A stretch of DNA of 23,911 nucleotides, taken from CAYRUP01 sp964578975. Lineage in GTDB: Bacteria; Pseudomonadota; Gammaproteobacteria; DSM-16500. The translations under genes and the position numbers were made by a program. The DNA is taken from the NCBI GenBank assembly GCA_964578975.1, contig CAZOFA010000031.1:1-23911 (forward strand), read 5' to 3'. Of the stretch, positions 1 to 6,998 are shown piece by piece. Position 1 is the first letter of the stretch, and each line of letters opens with the position of its first letter. The notes under the pieces are model-generated. The model searched no databases and was not told the origin of the DNA. It saw only the letters and a list, made by a program, of their open reading frames with translations.

Positions 1-80
1 TTCTTTTCTACTTTTTTTGTTTCGCTCTCTTAACAAATAGTGTTTTTTTTGATCCACAAAAACCTGTGTTTTGTTGCGGT

Positions 81-96
81 GGGCTCGCAATGACGG
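81..96. repeat. fragment of the interspersed palindromic element
   Basis: The bases CTCGCAATGACGG match the right-hand end of the palindromic element seen complete at 12679-12777. Only this end is present; the matching left arm is not found nearby, so this looks like a decayed remnant. It lies 10 bp beyond the stop codon of the ClpP-like gene. The remainder of 1-106 is AT-rich with homopolymer T runs and holds no gene I can support. Confidence 0.55.
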
Positions 97-106
97 GGCG
101 AAGGAA

Positions 107-688
107 TTAAATATCACTCTCCGAACGAATAACCCGACTCACAATTCCATAACTAATCGCTTCATCAGGCGTCAACCAAAAATCGCGCTCCGTGTCTTTT
201 TCCACACGCGATAACGGTTGCCCCGTGCGTTCTGCAATAATCGCATTTATTCTCTTTTTAGTTTCCAAAATTTGTCGCGCTTGAATTTCAATATCAGTCG
301 CTTGACCGCGTGAACCGCCTAACGGTTGGTGAATCAGAAAACGTGTATTCGGTAAACAAAAACGATTTTCAAGTTTAGCCGCAAGAAAAATATGCGTCGC
401 AATACTGGCCACATACCCTGTGCCAATCACACGCACAGCCGGTTTAATAAATTGAATAAGATCGTAAATAGAATCTCCCGATTCCACATGACCACCCGGG
501 GAATTAATATACATCGTGATCGGTTCGTTATTAATACTCGCGAGCGCAATCAGTTGGGCAACAATTCTTTCCGATAAAACAGGCGTCATTTCGCCGTATA
601 AAAGCAAAATGCGTGATTTAAATAATTCTTTTTCAATCACGGGACTTAATGCATGCTTCGAATTTTTTTGTTCTTCTTCAGTTTCCAT
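107..688 (-). CDS. ClpP-family serine protease, non-canonical paralogue type
   Basis: Predicted cytoplasmic ClpP-fold peptidase subunit (193 aa) that would form the proteolytic chamber fed by a Clp ATPase. The catalytic triad is visible: Ser95 in VASIAT, His120 in LIHQPLGG and Asp169 in TERDFW, and the substrate-binding segment INSPGG is intact. Compared with E. coli ClpP, about a dozen residues of the N-terminal region (the axial-loop/SFDIYSRLL part) are missing, and the active-site serine is followed by Ile rather than Met. With the segment GGHVESGD this recalls the second, non-canonical ClpP of pseudomonads (family knowledge, not searched). No clpX or tig is adjacent, so it is probably not the housekeeping clpP. 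I chose the ATG at 688, 17 codons inside the longest frame, because a GGAGGA ribosome site lies just upstream. A weak TATACT-like -10 is on the minus strand at 717-722. Confidence 0.88.
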   Translation of the reverse strand: METEEEQKNSKHALSPVIEKELFKSRILLLYGEMTPVLSERIVAQLIALASINNEPITMYINSPGGHVESGDSIYDLIQFIKPAVRVIGTGYVASIATHIFLAAKLENRFCLPNTRFLIHQPLGGSRGQATDIEIQARQILETKKRINAIIAERTGQPLSRVEKDTERDFWLTPDEAISYGIVSRVIRSESDI

Positions 689-716
689 GTTTCCTCCAGT
701 AATAATGGATGGGCGT

Positions 717-722
717 AGTATA
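717..722 (-). promoter_or_regulatory. candidate -10 box of the ClpP-like gene
   Basis: On the minus strand the hexamer TATACT stands about 28 bp before the ATG at 688. No convincing -35 hexamer is found at the usual distance, so this is a weak, purely sequence-based call. Confidence 0.3.
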
Positions 723-756
723 CAACCCCAATCCATCATTCATCCATCTCTAAACT

Positions 757-765
757 TGCTATAAT
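757..765 (+). promoter_or_regulatory. extended -10 promoter of msrB
   Basis: TGC-TATAAT is a perfect extended -10 box, 29 bp before the msrB ATG. The -35 position is poor, which an extended -10 can compensate. The same TTGCTATAAT string recurs before the response regulator at 2262-2270. The short leader includes the palindrome CCTATAAATAGG at about 775-786. Confidence 0.6.
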
Positions 766-794
766 AAAGAATATCCCTATAAATAGGTATCTCT

Positions 795-1331
795 ATGAAA
801 TTGATTCGCAAGATATTCTTTTTATTAGTGTGCATCATGTCATTTTCGGCTAATGCATTTGATGTCCCCAAACAACCTGCTGATTATCAAAAACCAAGCA
901 ATGCTAATTTGAAACAAAAACTAACGCCCATGCAATATCATGTCACTCAAGAAGCGGGCACTGAGCCGCCTTATAACAATGCATACTGGAATAATGAAGA
1001 ACCAGGAATTTATGTTGATATTGTTTCCGGCGAGCCGCTTTTTATTTCATTAGATAAATACGATTCTAAAACCGGTTGGCCGAGTTTTACCAAGCCGCTT
1101 GAGCCAGATAATATTATCTTAAAATCAGATACCAGTATTTTGCCTGCAAGAACTGAAGTTCTGTCCAAGCATGCTCAATCACACCTTGGTCATGTTTTTG
1201 ATGATGGCCCTGCACCCACTTATCAAAGATACTGCATGAATTCAGCTGCACTCGAATTTATTCCCATGAGCGATTTAAAAAAGCGTGGCTATAGTAAATA
1301 TTTGCCCTTATTCAAGCAAAATAAAAAATGA
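795..1331 (+). CDS. msrB: peptide-methionine (R)-S-oxide reductase MsrB, exported, single-cysteine form
   Basis: Repairs the R epimer of oxidised methionine in proteins. Residues 1-21 form a signal peptide (KxxRK start, hydrophobic core, SANA end), so the enzyme should act in the periplasm or outside. The MsrB domain spans about 38-172, with GIYVDIVSGEPLF, TGWPSF, SHLGHVF and RYCMNSAALEF; Cys147 is the catalytic cysteine. The two zinc-binding CxxC pairs of many MsrBs are absent. The recycling cysteine that the Neisseria PilB MsrB domain has just before GWPSF is Thr93 here. Cys147 is therefore the only cysteine in the mature protein. The sequence is closest in style to the PilB MsrB domain, but without its thioredoxin and MsrA domains. 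It is monocistronic, with its own extended -10 promoter, and convergent with the small gene at 1352-1525. Confidence 0.92.
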   Translation: MKLIRKIFFLLVCIMSFSANAFDVPKQPADYQKPSNANLKQKLTPMQYHVTQEAGTEPPYNNAYWNNEEPGIYVDIVSGEPLFISLDKYDSKTGWPSFTKPLEPDNIILKSDTSILPARTEVLSKHAQSHLGHVFDDGPAPTYQRYCMNSAALEFIPMSDLKKRGYSKYLPLFKQNKK

Positions 1332-1351
1332 CCCACCCCTTGTTTGATTTC

Positions 1352-1525
1352 CTATTCATCCATTTCTAAACGACGTGAACGTGACTCCAACATGACTGGA
1401 ATATCATCAATAATCGGATAAGCAATCCGATCAAATTTACAAATTAATTCTTGATTCGGTTGATCGTATAACAACTCCCCTTTGCAAATCGGACATGCTA
1501 GTATTTCTAATAAATTTTTATCCAT
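1352..1525 (-). CDS. ycaR: YcaR/Trm112-family small zinc-ribbon-like protein
   Basis: A 57-residue protein reading MDKNLLEILACPICKGEL at its start, almost superimposable on E. coli YcaR in length and motif order (LLEI-ACPxC, QELICK, IPVMLE). The Trm112/UPF0434 fold binds zinc in some members; here Cys11, Cys14 and Cys29 are kept. Trm112 proteins act as activating partners of methyltransferases in eukaryotes and archaea; the bacterial role is poorly defined. In many gammaproteobacteria ycaR sits between lpxK and kdsB, but no such neighbours are in this window. The ATG has a weak GGGGT site upstream, placed inside the first codons of the divergent glycosylase-fold gene, whose start is only 14 bp away. 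It is too short to appear in most ORF lists but the family match is strong. Confidence 0.9.
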   Translation of the reverse strand: MDKNLLEILACPICKGELLYDQPNQELICKFDRIAYPIIDDIPVMLESRSRRLEMDE

Positions 1526-1539
1526 ACGAATTTTACCCC

Positions 1540-2277
1540 ATGACGAAATTTAATTTAGCGAGTGTTGATCCATCTTGGCATGAATGTCTTAACAGAGCAT
1601 TAACAAAAATGGATGCGCACTATTTGGAAGAATTATATAACAATACCGATTGGCTTCCAGGACCCAACCAAATATTTAATGCTTTTTCAATTCCGCTCAA
1701 CCAAGTGAATTTTGTATTAATGGGCGAATCACCCTACCCTCGTGCACACAGCGCAAATGGTTATGCCTTTTGGGATGCGGCTGTTAATCAACTATGGACT
1801 GAAACCGGTTTGAGCAAGGCAGTTAATCGCGCCACCTCGCTCAGAAACTTAATCAAAATGCTGTTGATCACTGAGGGAAAACTGGATCCGCAGCAAACGG
1901 GTCAAGCAGCCATTGCGCAAGTCAATAAACAAGGCTTAGTTCAAACCAACCAAGAATTATTCAATAATTTTTTACATCATGGTTTTTTGTTATTAAATGC
2001 CACATTAATATTAAAACCCGACAATGTGCAAAAAGATGCGCGCGCCTGGCAACCGTTTATTCGTGAGGTACTTTGGTTTTTGTTCGACCAAAACCCTTCT
2101 ATTCAATTGATTTTATTTGGAAATATTGCTAATACACTCGATAAATTCCTTAATTATAAGCAGATAAAACGCTTATACGCAGAACATCCCTATAACATTT
2201 CTTTTATCCATAATGAAAACGTCATGCAATTTTTCCAGCCTCTGCATTTATTACGAGCATTTGCTATAATTTCTTAA
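1540..2277 (+). CDS. uracil-DNA glycosylase-fold protein with altered catalytic motif
   Basis: A 245-residue protein that follows the family-1 UDG layout: IFNAF near 45, motif 1 at 61-66, LLLNATL at 150-156 (with the uracil-binding-type Asn153), and a motif-2 HP at 216-217. Motif 1 of active enzymes is GQDPYH; here it reads GESPYP, so the water-activating Asp is Ser64 and the following His is Pro. Motif 2, normally HPSPLS, is HPYNIS. Family membership is therefore recognisable, but normal uracil excision is doubtful; it may be a divergent glycosylase, a DNA-binding relative or an inhibitor-like protein. The start is uncertain: 1540 gives a good family N-terminus but has no clear Shine-Dalgarno, and an in-frame ATG at 1495 would add 15 residues within ycaR. 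The end of the gene contains the promoter of the next operon. Confidence 0.75.
   Translation: MTKFNLASVDPSWHECLNRALTKMDAHYLEELYNNTDWLPGPNQIFNAFSIPLNQVNFVLMGESPYPRAHSANGYAFWDAAVNQLWTETGLSKAVNRATSLRNLIKMLLITEGKLDPQQTGQAAIAQVNKQGLVQTNQELFNNFLHHGFLLLNATLILKPDNVQKDARAWQPFIREVLWFLFDQNPSIQLILFGNIANTLDKFLNYKQIKRLYAEHPYNISFIHNENVMQFFQPLHLLRAFAIIS
2262..2270 (+). promoter_or_regulatory. extended -10 promoter for the regulator/kinase/repair operon
   Basis: TGC-TATAAT lies within the last codons of the preceding gene and about 47 bp before the response regulator start. It is identical to the msrB extended -10. No good -35 is visible, and the site was not tested against transcript data. Confidence 0.5.
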
Positions 2278-2316
2278 AAAAGATAAAGTTATTTCAGATT
2301 GTTAAGAGGAATCAGC

Positions 2317-2988
2317 ATGCGCATATTGTTGGTTGAAGATGACGAAATGTTAGGTGATGGACTCAGAACAGGTCTTGTTCAATATGGGTATGCAGTTGAC
2401 TGGTTGAAAGATGGATTATCCGCCGACCAAGCTTTGAAAACAGAAAATTTTGACATCGTCGTACTCGATTTAGGCTTGCCCAAATTATCCGGCATCACCG
2501 TGCTACAAAACTTGCGTTCACGCGGTCAAACCATGCCCGTTCTTATTTTAACAGCACGCGAATCGATTGATGATCGTGTCAAAGGCCTTGATAGCGGTGC
2601 TGATGATTATTTAACGAAACCGTTCGATCTTGATGAATTGTGCGCGCGCTTACGTGCTCTTCAACGTCGTTTTTCTTCACGTGCCGATCCGCTGTTGGTT
2701 CACAACAACATTGTGCTTGATCCCGCTGCGCACACCGTTACTTTAGATGGTGAACCGATTAGTCTATCGCGTCGTGAATTTGCTTTGTTACACAAATTAC
2801 TTGAAAATGCCGGTCGTGTGTTGTCACGCGAAAATTTGACCCAATCATTGTATGGCTGGGGCGAAGATGTCGATAGCAATGCGCTCGAAGTGCATATTCA
2901 TAACTTAAGAAAAAAATTCGGGCAAACGTATATTCACACGATACGTGGTATTGGTTATATGATTGATAAAAGTAAAGATGAAAAATGA
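2317..2988 (+). CDS. OmpR/PhoB-family response regulator, QseB/PmrA-like
   Basis: DNA-binding regulator of a two-component system, 223 aa. The receiver domain covers about 1-117: acidic pocket E7-D8-D9, phospho-acceptor Asp51 in VVLDLGLP, Thr in LILTARE and Lys in YLTKPFD. The C-terminal winged helix covers about 125-220, ending HTIRGIGYMI as in OmpR-family members. I took the ATG at 2317, since AGAGGA precedes it by 7 bp; a longer frame starting at TTG 2299 would include this site. The stop overlaps the kinase start (ATGA), indicating translational coupling. The overall pattern resembles QseB/PmrA; its target genes cannot be read from the sequence, though the downstream repair genes are in the same transcription unit. 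Confidence 0.93.
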   Translation: MRILLVEDDEMLGDGLRTGLVQYGYAVDWLKDGLSADQALKTENFDIVVLDLGLPKLSGITVLQNLRSRGQTMPVLILTARESIDDRVKGLDSGADDYLTKPFDLDELCARLRALQRRFSSRADPLLVHNNIVLDPAAHTVTLDGEPISLSRREFALLHKLLENAGRVLSRENLTQSLYGWGEDVDSNALEVHIHNLRKKFGQTYIHTIRGIGYMIDKSKDEK

Positions 2989-4346
2989 TTCGATCAGTCC
3001 GGCAATTCTTATTAATTAGCCTTTTGATCAGTATGGCAATTGCATCCTCCATTACTGCTGTGGGTAATTATCTACTCGATAAACAAGTGATCCAACCCTA
3101 TCTCGACGAACAGCTTTTTAAATTGTTCACCTTCGTTGAAATTATTGCACACACCGCCAATGAAGACCCTCACGTGCAAAAAAAGATTTTAGATTATTTC
3201 AATCAATCTAATAGCGTTGGTGTCAAACATATTTTTTATCAGGTATGGACCAAAGATAAAAAATTATTAATTTACTCAGAAAATAGTCTCAAAAAATCGA
3301 TGTTAAATATGCCATTAGGGTTGAGCGACATCGAAATGGATAATAATGATTGGCGGGTATATGCGGCCATCGATCCTTCAACCAATAATAAAATTGTCGT
3401 GGCAGAGTGGTACGATATTCGCGATCGACTCACCGATGATATTACACGTAACAATGGTTACATTCTGTTATTTACCTATCCGGTGTTTGGTATCTTGATT
3501 TGGTTGATCGTCAATCTCGCCTTGCGCTCGATCACGCGTGTCACCAATGAAATTTCCAATCGCGCCTCGACGTATTTAGAACCCGTCGATGCGGAAAATA
3601 TTCCTGTTGAAATTGAACCGTTGGTCGCTGAACTGAATGATCTGTTTGTGCGTCTGAAATTAGCATTCGATCGAAACAAACGTTTTGCCGGTGACGCGGC
3701 TCACGAATTACGTACACCGCTTGCAGCACTCAAAACACAAGTGCAAGTGGCCTTGAAAGCGGATAACGAAACAGATCGTATTCAAGCATTACAAAAAGTC
3801 GTGCAAAGTGTCGATCGCAGTTCACACGTCGTCGCGCAATTGCTGACGCTGAGTCGTTTAAGTCAAGAAGAAAATTTAAATGATGTTCGTCCGGTGGATT
3901 TACATAAACTTGTCACAGAAATTGTCGCGTATTTAGTTCCCATCGCGTTGGAAAAAAATATTGAAATTGAATTAGATCCGCCTCTCGGCCCCACCGTTAT
4001 CATGGGTAATGATATCGCATTAGGTATTTTAATTCGCAATATTGTCGATAACGCAATTCGTTACACGCCGGAAAAAGGTGAAATCAAAATTAAAGTGTTT
4101 AGTGAAAAAGATCGAATTATTTTACGTATCACAGACTCAGGCCCTGGCATTCCAATTAAATTGCGTGAGCGTGTATTTGAACGTTTTTATCGTATTTTAG
4201 GCACGAAAGCGCATGGCAGCGGACTGGGACTTGCCATCGTGAGTCAAATTACTGAATTACATCACGCCAAAATTAAACTCGATGTTCCAGAAAATGGGAT
4301 TGGTTTACAGTTTGATGTAGAATTTCCACCGATTAAAACCGAATAG
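2985..4346 (+). CDS. sensor histidine kinase, QseC/PmrB-like
   Basis: Inner-membrane sensor kinase, 453 aa, cognate partner of the preceding regulator (4-bp overlap). Transmembrane helices are at about 8-29 and 159-182, with a roughly 130-residue periplasmic sensor between them that has no recognised metal or quorum-signal motif. A HAMP-like linker follows. The phospho-accepting histidine is His240 in GDAAHELRTPL, and the ATPase domain has the N box (NIVDNAIRYTP), G1 (DSGPGIP) and G2 (GSGLGLAIV). All catalytic boxes look intact. The stop lies 9 bp before the AddB-like gene, so kinase, regulator and repair genes are probably cotranscribed. The signal is unknown. Confidence 0.93.
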   Translation: MIRSVRQFLLISLLISMAIASSITAVGNYLLDKQVIQPYLDEQLFKLFTFVEIIAHTANEDPHVQKKILDYFNQSNSVGVKHIFYQVWTKDKKLLIYSENSLKKSMLNMPLGLSDIEMDNNDWRVYAAIDPSTNNKIVVAEWYDIRDRLTDDITRNNGYILLFTYPVFGILIWLIVNLALRSITRVTNEISNRASTYLEPVDAENIPVEIEPLVAELNDLFVRLKLAFDRNKRFAGDAAHELRTPLAALKTQVQVALKADNETDRIQALQKVVQSVDRSSHVVAQLLTLSRLSQEENLNDVRPVDLHKLVTEIVAYLVPIALEKNIEIELDPPLGPTVIMGNDIALGILIRNIVDNAIRYTPEKGEIKIKVFSEKDRIILRITDSGPGIPIKLRERVFERFYRILGTKAHGSGLGLAIVSQITELHHAKIKLDVPENGIGLQFDVEFPPIKTE

Positions 4347-4355
4347 TCTGACACC

Positions 4356-6998
4356 ATGGAATTATTTGATCTCATTACACCGGACACCACTCTGCTGACG
4401 CCGAACAGAAGACTCGCCGCAGCATTTCACAATCAATATAATTTATTTCAACAAACACAAAATAAATCCTGTTGGTTGAGCCTGGATATTTTACCATTAT
4501 CCAGTTGGATAAAACGTTTATGGGATGAAATCAGTGCGAAGACAATTGCGTCTCACCCTATTCTTCTAACCGACAACCAAGAAACATTGCAATGGGAAAC
4601 GTTGTTGCGTGCATCGCCGGAAAGTGATTCTTTATTACAAGTCACCGCGACTGCAAAGCTCGCCATGTCTGCATGGGAATTATTAAAATTATGGCAAGTT
4701 GATCTTGATCATCCTGTTTTGAGCTACACAACCGATGGGCAAGTGTTTCAGCAATGGGCTAAACAATTTCAGCAACGCGGTCAAAAAAACAATTGGATTG
4801 ATCGGAATAGTCTGTTTGATATTATTTTGCAGTATTTATCTGAGAAAAAAATCAATTTGCCCAAACAAATTATTTTAGTCGGTTTCACCGAAATTTCACC
4901 GCTTCATCAACATTTACTGAATCAATGTGAGAAGCATGGCGCTAAAATAATTCACCACCATGCAACACATCGCGCAAAAATCATCAAAAAAATCGCATTG
5001 GCCGATGAAGAAAATGAAATTCGCGCCATGGCGCGATTTGCTAAAGCAATGTATGAAAATTCCCCACAAAAAACGACCTATTTAATGGGTTGCGTCGTTC
5101 CACATTTGGAAAGCATGCGTGATCAAGTATTAAAATTTTTTTCTGAAACATTTTCTGAAAATAATTCATTTACGCTCGATCATACGTCACTCCCGTTTAA
5201 TATTTCAGCCGGAAAAAATTTAAGTTCTTTTCCGGTTGTGCATGCAGCGCTTGAATTGTTATCGCTCGCGCAACATTCTATTCCGATTGAAACAGTGAGC
5301 AGTCTTTTGCGCTCACCTTTTATCGGAGATGCGGAGCAAGAACAATTATCACGTGCGTATTTTGAAAATAATTTAAGAAAAGAAAATATTACGACGATTA
5401 CGTTGGAACATTTATTGAAACCAGATTTTGGTTTATCAAAAAATTGTCCAGCGCTGGCTAAACGAATAAAAAAATATTTAAACGCGCTGAATGAAAATCA
5501 AAAAACATTGCCGATTAGTGTGTGGGTCAAGCATTTTAGTGAATTATTAACGATAATGGGTTGGCCTGGCGAACGTAGTTTAAATAGTCAAGAATATCAA
5601 GTCACACAGCGTTGGCTTGATTTACTGGCTGAATATCGCACCTTTGATCATGTGCTCGGGCCACAATCGTTTTCCAAAGCCGTTGATTATCTCGCTCAAT
5701 TGTCAGCGAAAGCGCCATTTCAATCACAATCACCTGACGCACCGATTCACATTTTAGGTGTGTTAGAAGCAGCCGAACTCCCGTTTCATTATCTCTGGGT
5801 CATGGGCTTTGATGATGTGAATTGGCCAGCCGCGCCCAAACCGAATCCATTTATTCCGCAAAGTTTACAAAAAACATTACACATGCCGCATGCGACGAGT
5901 GAACGTGAATTAGCGTATTGTGAAAAACTCATGCAGCAACTGCAACAAAGTGCTGAGCATATTATTTTTAGTTATGCGCAAAAAAATGAAGAAATGGATT
6001 TGCGACCCAGCGCATTATTAAATTTAATCCCAGAAATTTATTTAACTGAGATTGCCCAGAGTTCATTTTCATCCCCAGCGCAAATTATTTTTTCCAGTAA
6101 AATACTTGAAGCATTACAAGACGAAACGGCTCCCAGCATTCAACCGGATGAAGAAATTCGCGGCGGCACACGCATTTTTAAATTACAAGCAGCCTGTCCC
6201 TTTAAAGCATTCGCTGAATTAAGACTGCATGCGCGTCATCTTGAAACGCCGACACTCGGTTTACGCGCCCTTGATCGCGGCAATATCGTGCACAAAGCCC
6301 TAGAATTCTTTTGGCGCGAGATAAAAGATTCCGCGACATTAACATCATTATCGGAATCGCAACTCAAAAAAATAATTCATGAATCTTCCACACACGCGCT
6401 ACAAACCGTTTTACACGATGAACAAATTTCTCATCGACAGTATTTATTATTAGAATTACAGCGCTTAGAAAAATTATTATTTGACTGGTTAACATTGGAA
6501 AGCACGCGCCCTGCTTTTAAAGTTGCTTTTCAAGAATATGAAACTAAAGTTGTGATCGGCAATATTCCTGTGACCCTGCGCATCGATCGTATTGATGAGT
6601 TAGACGATGGCAATTATTTAATTATTGATTATAAAACAGGAAAAAATAGCTTAAAAAGCTTGTTTGGCGCGCGCCCCGATGAGCCGCAATTACCTTTATA
6701 TTGTATTGTCAGCGATAAAAAAACCTATGGCATCGCATTCGGTCAAATTCATCCCGATGAACTTGTGTTACTGGGGACGAGCAAAATAAATATTGATATT
6801 AAATCAATTAAAACACTGCCAGAAATTTCATATGCAACAGCAACGTTATGGGATGCTCAAGTGCAAGAATGGCAAGTGACGCTGGAGAAATTAGCGCAAG
6901 ATTTTCACGCGGGCGTGGCGCGTGTTGATCCGAAAGATGTTAATAGCGTTTGCAATCCTTGTCGTTTACATTCTTTTTGCCGAGTTCAAGAAAAATGA
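4356..6998 (+). CDS. AddB-like PD-(D/E)XK nuclease with Fe-S cysteine motif, double-strand-break repair
   Basis: An 880-residue protein of the gammaproteobacterial AddB-like group. The N-terminal helicase-like half starts LLTPNRRLA, with no Walker A lysine, so it is probably an inactive helicase scaffold as in AddB. The C-terminal nuclease domain from about 610 has Cys614 in AACPFKAFAE, a metal-binding Asp744 in RIDRIDEL, Asp758-Tyr-Lys760 in IIDYKTG, and Cys866, Cys869 and Cys875 at the extreme C terminus. One distant cysteine plus C-x2-C-x5-C matches the 4Fe-4S clamp of AddB/Cas4-type nucleases. With the AddA-like partner it should resect DNA ends for RecA loading, replacing or supplementing RecBCD. 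The stop overlaps the next start (ATGA). Its position directly after a two-component system is unusual. Confidence 0.88.
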   Translation: MELFDLITPDTTLLTPNRRLAAAFHNQYNLFQQTQNKSCWLSLDILPLSSWIKRLWDEISAKTIASHPILLTDNQETLQWETLLRASPESDSLLQVTATAKLAMSAWELLKLWQVDLDHPVLSYTTDGQVFQQWAKQFQQRGQKNNWIDRNSLFDIILQYLSEKKINLPKQIILVGFTEISPLHQHLLNQCEKHGAKIIHHHATHRAKIIKKIALADEENEIRAMARFAKAMYENSPQKTTYLMGCVVPHLESMRDQVLKFFSETFSENNSFTLDHTSLPFNISAGKNLSSFPVVHAALELLSLAQHSIPIETVSSLLRSPFIGDAEQEQLSRAYFENNLRKENITTITLEHLLKPDFGLSKNCPALAKRIKKYLNALNENQKTLPISVWVKHFSELLTIMGWPGERSLNSQEYQVTQRWLDLLAEYRTFDHVLGPQSFSKAVDYLAQLSAKAPFQSQSPDAPIHILGVLEAAELPFHYLWVMGFDDVNWPAAPKPNPFIPQSLQKTLHMPHATSERELAYCEKLMQQLQQSAEHIIFSYAQKNEEMDLRPSALLNLIPEIYLTEIAQSSFSSPAQIIFSSKILEALQDETAPSIQPDEEIRGGTRIFKLQAACPFKAFAELRLHARHLETPTLGLRALDRGNIVHKALEFFWREIKDSATLTSLSESQLKKIIHESSTHALQTVLHDEQISHRQYLLLELQRLEKLLFDWLTLESTRPAFKVAFQEYETKVVIGNIPVTLRIDRIDELDDGNYLIIDYKTGKNSLKSLFGARPDEPQLPLYCIVSDKKTYGIAFGQIHPDELVLLGTSKINIDIKSIKTLPEISYATATLWDAQVQEWQVTLEKLAQDFHAGVARVDPKDVNSVCNPCRLHSFCRVQEK

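Noticed and set aside
1..57. Minus-strand open frame from a GTG at 57 running off the window, Lys/Arg-rich
   Set aside because: Only 19 codons, composed mostly of A-rich codons from homopolymer runs; no recognisable protein and no ATG. Could be a gene start but cannot be supported.
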